Notes under the pieces: generated by a model | Seen by the model: the letters and a program-made list of their open reading frames with translations, nothing else | Told to the model about the DNA's origin: nothing | The model's database searches: none | Shown here: positions 33,475 through 42,162 of the stretch, one piece after another | How the letters are laid out: the number at the start of each line of letters is the position of its first letter | Position numbering within the stretch: the stretch's first letter is position 1 | Origin: Deltaproteobacteria bacterium | Lineage (GTDB): Bacteria > Desulfobacterota > Binatia > UBA12015 | Direction of reading: 5' to 3' | Assembly: GCA_016874795.1 (NCBI GenBank) | Contig: VGTG01000008.1 | Location: forward strand, 1 to 64,000 | DNA length: 64,000 nucleotides | Program-made: the position numbers and the translations under genes

Positions 33475-33660
33475 GCGAGGGGGCGCTGCCCCCTCGCCGG
33501 AGCTGCAGCAAAGCTGCAGCTCCTCCACGGTTGATCGCAAGCGAGGAGGCGCTGCCCCCTCGCCGGAGCTGCAGCAAAGCTGCAGCTCCTCCACGGTTGA
33601 TCGCAAGCGAGGAGGCGCTGCCCCCTCGCCGGAGCTGCAGCAAAGCTGCAGCTCCTCCAC
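33475..33660. repeat. 66-bp tandem repeat, 2.8 copies, two hairpins per unit
   Basis: Units begin at 33475, 33541 and 33607 (the last cut at 33660). Each unit carries hairpin A, GCGAGGGGGC-GCT-GCCCCCTCGC in unit 1 (one mismatch in units 2 and 3), and hairpin B, GGAGCTGCAGC-AAA-GCTGCAGCTCC, a perfect 11-bp stem. The array starts 5 bp after the kinase stop, so it may also act as a terminator. No spacer diversity, so not CRISPR. Confidence 0.9.
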
Positions 33661-33771
33661 TCCCCCGCTCGCCCTCCGCTCGGCCGCGCGCTTCGCGCGC
33701 GGAGGGTCGCGTTCCTCGGAGCGCGGGGCTGGTGCGGTCATGAGGCTGATCCTCCTGTCGTCTATTGGCGC
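33661..33771. other. Gap with a strong GC hairpin before the GT-C gene
   Basis: Completes the 302-bp gene-free stretch after the histidine kinase. CCGCGCGC-TTC-GCGCGCGG (33684-33702) is a perfect 8-bp stem. The remaining ~70 bp up to the GTG at 33772 should contain the promoter for the glycosyltransferase, but I see no convincing -35/-10 pair. Confidence 0.4.
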
Positions 33772-35412
33772 GTGAGCGGGCGAGCGGCGTGGGAGACGGC
33801 ACGGTGGACCGTCGTGATCCTCTTCGCCGTGGCGGCGTGCTGGCACGTCGACCGGCCGGGCTACCTCTACGACGAGGTCCTGTTCGTCAATGCGGCGCTG
33901 GGCGGCGTCGACGAGAGCTTCGTGCACGCGCGTGTCCTCGGCGTCCCGGTGATGCTGATGTCGTACCTCGGTGCGCTGAAGGCCTGGCTGCACGCGCCGG
34001 TCTTCGCGGTGTTCGGCGTCTCCGCGGAGACGATCCGCGTGCCGAGCGTCCTCCTCGCCGCGGCGAGCCTCTACCTCTTCGCGCGCATCGGCGACCGCCT
34101 CTTCGGGCAGATGCTCGGCTTCTGGTTCCTTCTCGTGCTCGCGACCGATCCGCGGCTCTTCCTCGCGGCGCGCGTCGACTACGGTCCGGTCGTCCTGATG
34201 ATGCTCCTGAAGGCCGCGGCTCTCCTGCTCTTTCTCGGCTGGCTCGCGGAGCCGAGCACCGGAAAGCTCGCGGCGCTTCTCGCCGTGCTCGCGCTCGGCG
34301 TCTTCGACAAGCTGAATTTCATCTGGTTCGTGGTGGCGCTCGGAGCTGCGGCGATCGTCGTCCATTCGCGCCAGGTCACGCGGAATCTTCGGCAGAGCGG
34401 CGCGAGCGGGATGTTGCTTCTCGTCGTCGCCGGCGGGATCGCGGCGTGGGTCGGAGCGACGTGTGTCCTGCCGCTCCTGGGCTCGGACTTGGCGTATCTT
34501 CCGAAGCAGCCGCCCGTGCTGTCGCTGCAGCGACTCTTCGCGCTGCTCGAGATCGTCCGGTCCACGCTTCTCGCTGCGCGCGGTTGGTATCTACTCTTCC
34601 CCGGCCCGCCGCCCGTCGGGACGGCGTTCACGCTCGACCTCGCTCTCGCGCAATCGACCTGGGTGGTCGGGCTCGGTGCTCTCGCTCTCGCTGCGATGAC
34701 GGCGTGGGCGGCCCGGCGAGGCCAGGCGCGAACGATCGCATTTCTCTTCGTGCTGCTGCTCGTCCTCTTCGTGCAGGTGCTTCTCACGCGTCAGGCGACG
34801 ATGCCGCACCACGCGTTCGTGCTCCATCCGTTCCATCTCCTCCTCGTCTTCGCGATCGCGGCCCCGCTCGTGCAAGCTCTCCTCGTGCGGCGGCGCGCTC
34901 TCGCGCACGCGCTCGTCGGCGTCGCGGCGGGCCTTCTCGTCGTCGCACACGTGCGAGCCGACGCCGCCTACCTCGAGCGGATCGAGGACCCGGCGGGATA
35001 CCTCGCCGAGAGCAGTCCCGCGATCCGCGATCTCTCCGACCGCATCCGATCGCTCCGGACGGACGCGGTCTTCTCGGTCGACTGGGGTCTTCACACGCAG
35101 CTCTTCTCGCTCGCGGCGGCCGAGGACCGCGCGCGGTTCACCGACCTCTGGGCGACCTTCGAGAATCCGGCCGCCTCGACCGTCGCGGGGAAGCAGTCGC
35201 TCCGCGAGCGCTTCGCGGGCCGGCGGATCGTCGTCGTCCAGCACACGTCGCGTCAGACCGTGATGCGAGGGGCGCGGAACGCCTTCCTCGACTTCCGCGC
35301 CGAGATGCTGCCCGGAGCCGCTCCGCCGGAGAGGGTCGCGGACGCGGCGGGCCGCCGACTCTACGAGATCCACCTCGTTCCGGCAGAGCCGGCTTCCCGT
35401 TCGGGATCTTGA
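33772..35412 (+). CDS. GT-C fold (ArnT/PMT-like, GT39/83) membrane glycosyltransferase
   Basis: The 546-residue protein has about ten to twelve membrane helices and the early acidic motif PGYLYDEVLFVNAA after the first helix, equivalent to the catalytic Asp-Glu of lipid-phosphate-sugar-dependent GT-C enzymes. A periplasmic C-terminal domain (about 400-546) follows. It would transfer a sugar from a polyprenyl-phosphate donor on the periplasmic face; acceptor unknown. GTG start. Its TGA overlaps a TTG that I take as the start of the sulfatase gene. Confidence 0.8.
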   Translation: MSGRAAWETARWTVVILFAVAACWHVDRPGYLYDEVLFVNAALGGVDESFVHARVLGVPVMLMSYLGALKAWLHAPVFAVFGVSAETIRVPSVLLAAASLYLFARIGDRLFGQMLGFWFLLVLATDPRLFLAARVDYGPVVLMMLLKAAALLLFLGWLAEPSTGKLAALLAVLALGVFDKLNFIWFVVALGAAAIVVHSRQVTRNLRQSGASGMLLLVVAGGIAAWVGATCVLPLLGSDLAYLPKQPPVLSLQRLFALLEIVRSTLLAARGWYLLFPGPPPVGTAFTLDLALAQSTWVVGLGALALAAMTAWAARRGQARTIAFLFVLLLVLFVQVLLTRQATMPHHAFVLHPFHLLLVFAIAAPLVQALLVRRRALAHALVGVAAGLLVVAHVRADAAYLERIEDPAGYLAESSPAIRDLSDRIRSLRTDAVFSVDWGLHTQLFSLAAAEDRARFTDLWATFENPAASTVAGKQSLRERFAGRRIVVVQHTSRQTVMRGARNAFLDFRAEMLPGAAPPERVADAAGRRLYEIHLVPAEPASRSGS

Positions 35413-37445
35413 CCGAGCGGGCTCGCGCGAGCGAGTCTCCCTCTTCCTTGGGACACCTACGCGGGAGAAGTGCTTTCGCCGCGGCCGTCGCCTTCGCGTT
35501 TCTCGCCGCGCCGTCGAGCGGTGCGGCGCGCTGCGGCCCGGGCGATCTCGTCGCCCTCGGGGAATCCGTGCGCGCGGAGCTCGAATGCCGGCGCGGAAGG
35601 CTCCTCGGCGAAGGAGCGTGCGCCGCTCCGGCCCCGCCCGCGTGCGGCCGCGACGCCGCGGCGGCTGCGGTCGAGCTGATCTTCCCTTCGGCGACCGCTT
35701 CCGCTTCGGGCTGGAGCTCCGCGGCGCTCCGCTGCCAGAGCGCGATCGCCCACGCCGCCGGTCGCTTCGCTTCGCAGCGTTTCCGCGAGCGGGAGCGCGG
35801 CGAGCGGCGCACCCGTGCCGCCCGCGCCTTCGCGCGGATCGATCTCTCGTGCGCGGGCGTCACCGTCGAGGGACGGCTCTCCGGTGCGCGGCTCCCGGGC
35901 GCCGGCGGAGCCTGCGCGGCTGCCGCAGGACGCGTGCGTACGAGCCTCGCGACCGAACCGCTGCGCCGATGCTTGCGCGCTTCGCTCGAGCGGATCGTCG
36001 ACGACACAGCGCCCGAGCCGCTCCGGCCGAGCATCGTCCTGATCCTGACCGACGATCAGCGCTGGGACACGCTCGGCTTCATGCCGGCGACGCTCCGCCG
36101 CCTCGGCGGGGAAGGTCTCACGTTCACGAACGCCTTCGCGACGACGCCGGTCTGCTCGCCGAGCCGCGCGAGCATCTTCTCGGGGCTCGTCGCGCATCGC
36201 CACGGCGTGCATGCGAACGGGCAGGAGCCGGCCTTCGATCCGCGCACGAGCGTCGCCGTTCCGCTCGCTGCGGCCGGATACGCGAACGGCTTCTTCGGCA
36301 AGTACTTGAACGACGCCGAGAAGCTCGGCCTCGCGCCGCCTCCGGGGTGGGACGAGTGGCACGTCCTCCTCGGCCCGGCGGGTGGAAGCTTCTTCGGCTC
36401 GAGCCTCGACGAGAATGGCGCGCTTCGCACGCTGCCGCAGGACGCGTACTCGACCGACGTCCTCGCGCAGCGCGCGGTGAGCTTCATCCGTGAGCACGCG
36501 GACGAGCCGTTCTTCGCCGTCTTCGCGCCCTTCGCCCCGCACGCGCCGGCGGATCCCGCTCCGCGGCACGCCGGCTCTCTCGCGGGCCTGCCGCCGTACC
36601 GGCCGCCGAGCTGGCACGAGCCGGACGTGTCGGACAAGCCGCTCTGGGTGCAGCTCCTCGCGCGTGTGCTCAAGCCCGAGGCCGCGGTGATGCGCGACAC
36701 GCTGCGTCTCCGGGAGCTCGAGTCGCTCGCCGCGGTCGATGAAGCGGTCGGAGCGATCACGGACGTGCTCGAGCGTGCCGGCATCGCCGACTCGACGCTC
36801 GTCGTCTTCACGTCGGACCACGGCATCCACTGGGGAGAGCACTGGAGCAGGACGAAGTTTTCATTTTACGAGGAGTCGATCCGCGTCCCCTACCTGATCC
36901 GCCATCCAATGCGCGCTCCGACGCCGGGGAAGCGGTCGGAGCTCGTGCTCAACGTCGACCTCGCTCCGACGCTGGCGGCTGCGGCCGGCGTCGCGCTCGC
37001 GGCGAAGCCCGACGGGGAGAGTCTCCTCCCGCTCTTCGTCGCGAGCCCGCCTTCGTGGCGGAAGGACTTCCTCCTCGAGACCCCGGGCGAGCTGATCGGG
37101 CCGCCGGGCCGTGCGGTGCGCACGCGGCGCTGGAAGTACGTTCGGCTCTATCCCCAGGCCGGGATCGACGAGGAGCTCTACGATCTCGCGGCGGATCCGT
37201 TCGAGCTCGAGAACCTCGCCCGGAGCCCGTCGCACGAGATGACCCGGAGCCGTCTCGCGGCCCGCCTGGCGAAGCTCGTGCGGGACGCGAGCGCACGGAC
37301 GAGCGCCGGCTCCGGATCGGCGTCCGCGGACGTCCTACTCGGAGACGATGCGGAAGCGGACGCCGCCGCGCAGCTCGGGGACGGGCGGCGCGACCTTGTC
37401 GACCTCGAGGTCGAGCCGCGCGCCGCGCGGAAGCCGGGCGCTTAG
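35409..37445 (+). CDS. Exported type I sulfatase
   Basis: The product (678 residues from TTG 35409; 664 from TTG 35451) has a signal peptide, a cysteine-rich N-terminal domain of about 180 residues, then a sulfatase fold: SIVLILTDDQRWDTLG (metal aspartates) and TTPVCSPSRASIFSG, where C249 in C-X-P-S-R is the residue converted to formylglycine; VVFTSDHGIHWGEHW supplies further metal ligands. I prefer TTG 35409 because it makes the 4-bp TTGA overlap seen repeatedly in this window. The last ~37 codons run antisense over the 3' end of folB. Together with fucosidase and glycosidase genes it suggests use of sulfated glycans. Confidence 0.88.
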   Translation: MTERARASESPSSLGHLRGRSAFAAAVAFAFLAAPSSGAARCGPGDLVALGESVRAELECRRGRLLGEGACAAPAPPACGRDAAAAAVELIFPSATASASGWSSAALRCQSAIAHAAGRFASQRFRERERGERRTRAARAFARIDLSCAGVTVEGRLSGARLPGAGGACAAAAGRVRTSLATEPLRRCLRASLERIVDDTAPEPLRPSIVLILTDDQRWDTLGFMPATLRRLGGEGLTFTNAFATTPVCSPSRASIFSGLVAHRHGVHANGQEPAFDPRTSVAVPLAAAGYANGFFGKYLNDAEKLGLAPPPGWDEWHVLLGPAGGSFFGSSLDENGALRTLPQDAYSTDVLAQRAVSFIREHADEPFFAVFAPFAPHAPADPAPRHAGSLAGLPPYRPPSWHEPDVSDKPLWVQLLARVLKPEAAVMRDTLRLRELESLAAVDEAVGAITDVLERAGIADSTLVVFTSDHGIHWGEHWSRTKFSFYEESIRVPYLIRHPMRAPTPGKRSELVLNVDLAPTLAAAAGVALAAKPDGESLLPLFVASPPSWRKDFLLETPGELIGPPGRAVRTRRWKYVRLYPQAGIDEELYDLAADPFELENLARSPSHEMTRSRLAARLAKLVRDASARTSAGSGSASADVLLGDDAEADAAAQLGDGRRDLVDLEVEPRAARKPGA

Positions 37446-37760
37446 CGGGTCGTACAGCGCGGCGGCCAGGTGCTCGACGAGCCGGAACTCGCGGCTCGCG
37501 CAGAAGTCGCGCGCGGTCGCCGCGAGCTCCGCGTAGCAGGCCGTGTCGCCGAGCGAGTCGGTCCAGCACGCGGCCGGCGGCGCCTCGAAGTGCACGCGCA
37601 GGCCCAGGCGGACCTTCTGCGGCACGCGACGCTCCTCGGCTTCGCAGCCGAGGTGGACGTCGAGCTCGATCGCCTCGACCGTCAACGTCGTTCGCCAGCG
37701 CCGCTCCGGCCGGGAGCCCACTGCCGTCGTCACCGGAGTCGCGCGTACGATGCTCGCCAT
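37335..37760 (-). CDS. folB: Dihydroneopterin aldolase-like protein (FolB)
   Basis: The 141-residue protein contains IELDVHLGCEAEERRVPQKV and the C-terminal LEVDKVAPPVP of FolB, where the conserved glutamate and lysine take part in retro-aldol cleavage of dihydroneopterin in folate synthesis. A 25-residue N-terminal extension precedes the domain, so a later start is conceivable. The last 111 bp overlap the sulfatase gene on the opposite strand. No other folate gene is adjacent. Confidence 0.8.
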   Translation of the reverse strand: MASIVRATPVTTAVGSRPERRWRTTLTVEAIELDVHLGCEAEERRVPQKVRLGLRVHFEAPPAACWTDSLGDTACYAELAATARDFCASREFRLVEHLAAALYDPLSARLPRGARLDLEVDKVAPPVPELRGGVRFRIVSE

Positions 37761-37889
37761 CGCGCGATCTTGGCGTTCCCGTGCAGGGAATCCAAGTTAA
37801 ACCGATTGAGCGAAACGTTCGCTCCGGCTTACGGCCGGCGCATCGCTCGGCTTGACAAGGGTCGGCTGCTCGCAGAGAGGACCAGTTCC

Positions 37890-38441
37890 ATGAAACGAGA
37901 TCTCGGGAAGGCACTCGCGGGTCCGGTCCACCTCGTCGGGGCCGTGCTCGGTCTGGCTCTTCTCGCCGCGGGCTGCGTTCCGGCGGTGACCGGCGCCGCC
38001 TACGGCCTGAGCGATCACGGCCCCACGAAGGAGCAGAAGCAGCTCATCAAGGAGGAGCTCGCGCCCTACCGCTCGCGCGGCGAGAGCGCGATCAGCGGCA
38101 AGGTCTTCCTCGAGACGCCGGTCGGTGTCGTCACCGGCGCTGGACGCTCCGTGCACCTCACCCCGGCGACCTCGTACATGAAGGCTCTCGTCGAGCGGGA
38201 CGTCATCGGCAAGAACAAGATGATCGACCGTCGCGCCGACGACGTCTGGTGGACGACGCGCGCCGACAAGGAAGGCCGCTTCACGTTCTCCTGGTTGCCC
38301 GCGGGCGAGTACGTCGTCCTCTGCCCAATCGCGTGGTCGCCGTCCGGCGGCACGAGCGTGAAGACGGGGATCGCCTACGCGATGGCGAAGGTGGGCCCTC
38401 GCGAGCACGTCGTCGGCGACGTCAAGCGAGTCGTGAAGTAG
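37890..38441 (+). CDS. Lipoprotein with carboxypeptidase-regulatory-like beta domain
   Basis: The 183-residue product has a lipoprotein signal (lipobox LLAAGC) and a beta-rich domain of about 110 residues: ISGKVFLETPVGVVTGAG, an internal helix, then TRADKEGRFTFSWLPAGEYV, the usual turn of carboxypeptidase-regulatory-like (CarboxypepD_reg/DUF4198-like) folds. Function unknown, likely periplasmic-side surface binding. ATG at 37890; a clean TTGACA lies at 37852-37857 but lacks a good -10 partner. Confidence 0.75.
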   Translation: MKRDLGKALAGPVHLVGAVLGLALLAAGCVPAVTGAAYGLSDHGPTKEQKQLIKEELAPYRSRGESAISGKVFLETPVGVVTGAGRSVHLTPATSYMKALVERDVIGKNKMIDRRADDVWWTTRADKEGRFTFSWLPAGEYVVLCPIAWSPSGGTSVKTGIAYAMAKVGPREHVVGDVKRVVK

Positions 38442-38531
38442 TCGGCTCCTCCCGCCGACCTCTGCGCGGCACCGGCCTTGCGACGCCTCAGGCGCTTCGA
38501 TAGGTCGCGAAGAAGAGGACAGGAGGACATC

Positions 38532-39164
38532 ATGGCGATTCGCCTGGGAGATATCGCGCCCGATTTCACGGCCGAGACGACGGAAGGCACGATCCGGTTC
38601 CACGAGTGGATCGGAGACGGCTGGTGCGTGCTCTTCTCGCACCCGAAGGACTTCACGCCGGTCTGCACGACCGAGCTCGGGTACATGGCCAAGATCAAGC
38701 CGGAGTTCGAGAAACGCGGGGTCAAGATCCTCGGATTGAGCGTCGACCCGGTGAGCTCGCACAAGGAGTGGTCGAAGGACATCGAGGAGACGCAGGGGCA
38801 GAAGCCCAACTACCCCCTGATCGCGGACCCCGAGCGCAAGATCGCGGACCTCTACGACATGATCCATCCGAACGCGCTCGACACGCTGACGGTCCGCTCC
38901 GTCTTCGTGATCGGCCCGGACAAGAAGGTGAAGCTGACGCTGACCTATCCCGCGAGCACGGGCCGGAACTTCGACGAGATCCTGCGCGCGATCGACTCGC
39001 TGCAGCTCACCGCGAAGCACAGCGTCGCGACGCCGGTGAACTGGAAGTCTGGTGAAGACGTCATCATCGTGCCGGCCCTGTCCGACGAGGACGCGAAGAA
39101 GAAGTTCCCGGACGGCTGGAAGGCGAAGAAGCCGTACCTCCGGATCGTTCCGCAGCCTCGCTAG
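38532..39164 (+). CDS. 1-Cys peroxiredoxin (Prx6 family)
   Basis: The 210-residue protein reduces hydrogen peroxide and organic or lipid hydroperoxides. The active site FTPVCTTELG carries the peroxidatic C45; no second conserved resolving cysteine is present and the long C-terminal domain (about 160-210, ending PYLRIVPQP) is typical of Prx6. ATG follows AGGAGGACATC. Likely cytosolic. It is followed after 78 bp by the oligopeptidase gene on the same strand. Confidence 0.95.
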   Translation: MAIRLGDIAPDFTAETTEGTIRFHEWIGDGWCVLFSHPKDFTPVCTTELGYMAKIKPEFEKRGVKILGLSVDPVSSHKEWSKDIEETQGQKPNYPLIADPERKIADLYDMIHPNALDTLTVRSVFVIGPDKKVKLTLTYPASTGRNFDEILRAIDSLQLTAKHSVATPVNWKSGEDVIIVPALSDEDAKKKFPDGWKAKKPYLRIVPQPR

Positions 39165-39242
39165 CCTCGCTTTCGTTTCGACGCCGCGCCGCCCGCCCGT
39201 CCGGCGGGTGGCGGTCGCCGGCCTCGCGCCGGGGAGATTTGC

Positions 39243-41306
39243 GTGAGCTCCGAGACCAATCCGCTGCTGTTTCCCGAGGGGCTTCCGCCCTTCGACCGTA
39301 TCCGCCCGGAGCACGTCGTACCGGGCATGCGCGAGCTGCTCGGTCGGCTCGGCGACGAGCTCGGACGCGTCGAGGCCGCCGCTGTGCCGACGTTCGAATC
39401 GACGATCGAGTCGATCGACCGCGTCGGCGAGAAGATGGGACGCGCCTGGGGCGTCGTCGGTCACCTGATGGGCGTCCGCAACGCGGATGCTCTCCGCGAG
39501 GCGCACGAATCGGTCCAGCCCGAGGTCGTCGAGTTCTCGCTCCGGATGGGGCAGAGCAAGCCGATCTACGAAGCACTCCGGAAGCTCGGCGAGAGCCCGG
39601 AGCTCGCGCGCGTCGGACCGATACGGAAGCGCATCGTCGAATGCGCGCTGCGGGACGCCGTCCTTTCGGGAGTCGCTCTCGAAGGCCCGGCGCGAGAGCG
39701 CTTCAACGAGATCCAGCCCGAGCTCGCCGAGTGCGCGACGCGGTTCTCGAATCACGTGCTCGACGCGACGAAGGCGTGGTCGCTGACGCTCCGGACGCGC
39801 GAGGAGATCGCCGGCCTGCCGCAGAGCCTGCTCGCTCTCGCTGCGCACGCGGCGCGCGAGGCCGGCGAGGAGGGTGCGACGCCGGAGGCGGGTCCGTGGC
39901 GGATCACGCTCGACGCCCCGAGCAGCCTGCCGTTCCTGCAACACAGCCGCCGCCGCGATCTGCGGGAGACCGTCTACCGCCAGGGCGTCACGCGCGCGAG
40001 CCACGGCGAGAACGACAACACGGAGCTGATCCGGCGCATCCTGAAGCTCCGTCGCGAGGAAGCGGCGATCCTCGGCTACGAGGACTACGCCGCTCTGAGC
40101 CTCTCGGTGAAGATGGCGCCGGACGTCGCGACGGTCGAGCGCATGCTCGAGGAGCTGCGCGAGGCGTCGTTCGGCGCGGCCGAGCGGGACCGCGACGAGC
40201 TCGTCGCTCTCGCACGCGCGGAGGGCGCGCCGGAGGCGAGCGAGCTTCGCCCGTGGGACGTCTCGTTCTGGGCCGAGCGCTTGCGCGAGAAGCGCTACGC
40301 CTACACGGACGAGGAGCTTCGCCCGTACTTCCCGTTCCCGAGAGTGCTCGAAGGTCTCTTCGCGCTCGCGCGGCGCTTGTACGGCATCGACATCACGCCG
40401 GCCGACGGCGAGGCGCCGGTGTGGCACCCCGACGTGCGCTTCTTCCGCGTGCGCGAGGAGTCGGGCGAAGACGTCGCCGCATTCTACCTCGATCCTTACA
40501 GCCGTCCGGCGGAGAAGCGCGGCGGAGCGTGGATGGACGATTGCATCGGCCGGAAGCCGGGCCGTCTCCCCGTCGCGTACCTCGTCTGCAACCAGGCGCC
40601 GCCGATCGACGGAGCGCCGTCGCTGATGACGTTCCACGAGGTCGAGACGCTCTTCCACGAGTTCGGCCACGGCCTGCAGCACATGCTGACGACCGTCGAC
40701 GAGCCGATGGCGGCGGGCATCCGCAACGTCGAGTGGGACGCCGTCGAGCTGCCGAGCCAGTTCATGGAGAACTGGTGCTACCACCGCGAGACGCTGCTCG
40801 GGCTCTCGGGCCACGTCGAGACGGGCGAGCGCCTTCCCGACGAGCTCTTCGAGAAGATCGTCGCGGCGCGAACGTTCCGCGCCGGCTCGGACATGCTGCG
40901 GCAGCTCTACTTCGGCTTCCTCGATCTCGCGCTGCACCACGGCTCCGATCCGGATTCCGGCGAGTCGCCGGAAGACGTGCAGCGTCGCATCGCGAAGCGG
41001 ACGACGGTGATCCCGCCGATCCCGGAGGATCGCTTCCTCTGCTCGTTCGGCCACATCTTCGCCGGGGGATACGCGGCCGGCTACTACAGCTACAAGTGGG
41101 CGGAGGTGCTCTCCGCCGACGCCTTCGCCGCGTTCGAGGAGGCAGGCCTCGACGACGAGCGCGCCGTACGCGAGACGGGACGGCGCTTCCGCGAGACCGT
41201 GCTCGCGCTCGGCGGAAGCCGGCACCCGCTCGAGGTCTTCCGCGCGTTCCGCGGCCGCGACCCATCGACGGACGCGCTCCTGCGTCACGCCGGTCTCCGG
41301 AAGTGA
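39243..41306 (+). CDS. prlC: M3 family oligopeptidase A
   Basis: The 687-residue zinc peptidase degrades short peptides, including cleaved signal peptides, in the cytosol. It opens NPLLFPEGLPPFDRIRPEHV, as oligopeptidase A proteins do, and has the zinc motif TLFHEFGHGLQHML with H472, E473 and H476; the third ligand glutamate lies in NVEWDAVELPSQFMENW. Length matches the family (about 680). GTG start. The SDR gene starts 7 bp after its stop. Confidence 0.93.
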   Translation: MSSETNPLLFPEGLPPFDRIRPEHVVPGMRELLGRLGDELGRVEAAAVPTFESTIESIDRVGEKMGRAWGVVGHLMGVRNADALREAHESVQPEVVEFSLRMGQSKPIYEALRKLGESPELARVGPIRKRIVECALRDAVLSGVALEGPARERFNEIQPELAECATRFSNHVLDATKAWSLTLRTREEIAGLPQSLLALAAHAAREAGEEGATPEAGPWRITLDAPSSLPFLQHSRRRDLRETVYRQGVTRASHGENDNTELIRRILKLRREEAAILGYEDYAALSLSVKMAPDVATVERMLEELREASFGAAERDRDELVALARAEGAPEASELRPWDVSFWAERLREKRYAYTDEELRPYFPFPRVLEGLFALARRLYGIDITPADGEAPVWHPDVRFFRVREESGEDVAAFYLDPYSRPAEKRGGAWMDDCIGRKPGRLPVAYLVCNQAPPIDGAPSLMTFHEVETLFHEFGHGLQHMLTTVDEPMAAGIRNVEWDAVELPSQFMENWCYHRETLLGLSGHVETGERLPDELFEKIVAARTFRAGSDMLRQLYFGFLDLALHHGSDPDSGESPEDVQRRIAKRTTVIPPIPEDRFLCSFGHIFAGGYAAGYYSYKWAEVLSADAFAAFEEAGLDDERAVRETGRRFRETVLALGGSRHPLEVFRAFRGRDPSTDALLRHAGLRK

Positions 41307-41313
41307 AGCGCGC

Positions 41314-42096
41314 GTGAGCGCGCTGCGGATCGCTCCGCGTGCCGTCGTCACCGGAGCGTCTTCGGGGATCGGCCGCGCGACGGCGCTCGCTCTCGCGCGG
41401 GCCGGGCTCGAGGTGCTCGCGGTCGCGCGTCGCGAGCCGGAGCTCGAGCGCCTCGCCGCGGAAGCGCCCGAGCGGATTCGTCCGCTCGTCGCGGACGTGA
41501 CCTCGGCAGACGATCGCGTGCGCATCCGCGAGGCGCTTCGCGGCGAGCCGCTCGGCGCGCTGGTGCACGGCGCGGGAGTCTTCCCGCGCGGGCCCTTGTC
41601 CGGGGTGTCTGCGGACGACTGGCGCGCGGCGATGGCGACGAACGTCGACGCGCGGCTCCACCTCGTGCAGGAGCTCGCGCCTTCGCTCCGCGGCGGCCGG
41701 GTCCTCTTCGTCGGGTCCGACGCGGCGACGACGCCGCGCGCGGGCGGGGCGGTCTACTCGATCTCGAAGGCAGCCTCGCTGATGCTCTGGCGATGCCTCG
41801 CGGTCGAGCTCGGCGACGAGATCACCTTCGCGATGGCGAAGCCCGGGCTCGTCGCGACCGACATGCTCGAGGGATCGCTCGCGGCGCCGCGCGACGCCTT
41901 TCCGGCGGGCGAGGTCTACGAGGCGATGTGCGCGCGGGGAGAGACCGTCGCTCCGGAGACGGTGGCGCGGTTCTTCCGCTGGCTTCTCCTCGAGACCGAC
42001 GCGGCCGAGCTCGGCGCCGACGGCTGGGACATCCGCGACCAGCACCACCACGCCCGGTGGCTCGAAGGGCCGCTTTATACGCCTCGCGGCCGCTGA
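41314..42096 (+). CDS. Short-chain dehydrogenase/reductase
   Basis: The 260-residue NAD(P)-dependent oxidoreductase has the cofactor-binding VTGASSGIG (residues 12-20), the NVDARLHLV structural motif, and the catalytic YSISK tyrosine-lysine pair preceded by a serine (FVGSDAATT). Substrate unknown. GTG start at 41314. It is probably co-transcribed with the oligopeptidase gene and converges with the MMPL transporter gene across a 66-bp gap that contains only short GC-rich inverted repeats. Confidence 0.92.
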   Translation: MSALRIAPRAVVTGASSGIGRATALALARAGLEVLAVARREPELERLAAEAPERIRPLVADVTSADDRVRIREALRGEPLGALVHGAGVFPRGPLSGVSADDWRAAMATNVDARLHLVQELAPSLRGGRVLFVGSDAATTPRAGGAVYSISKAASLMLWRCLAVELGDEITFAMAKPGLVATDMLEGSLAAPRDAFPAGEVYEAMCARGETVAPETVARFFRWLLLETDAAELGADGWDIRDQHHHARWLEGPLYTPRGR

Positions 42097-42162
42097 GAGA
42101 GTGGCCGCGCCGCGCGGAGGCCTCCGTTCCGGGAGACCTCCCGCGCGTGCAGCTTCGGCGCG

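Noticed and set aside
33475-33660. CRISPR-like repeated units
   Set aside because: The units are contiguous 66-mers with no variable spacers and no cas genes nearby; it is a tandem repeat.
37852-37880. TTGACA promoter for the lipoprotein gene
   Set aside because: The -35 is perfect but the sequence 17 bp later (GAGAGG) is not a -10; left unassigned.
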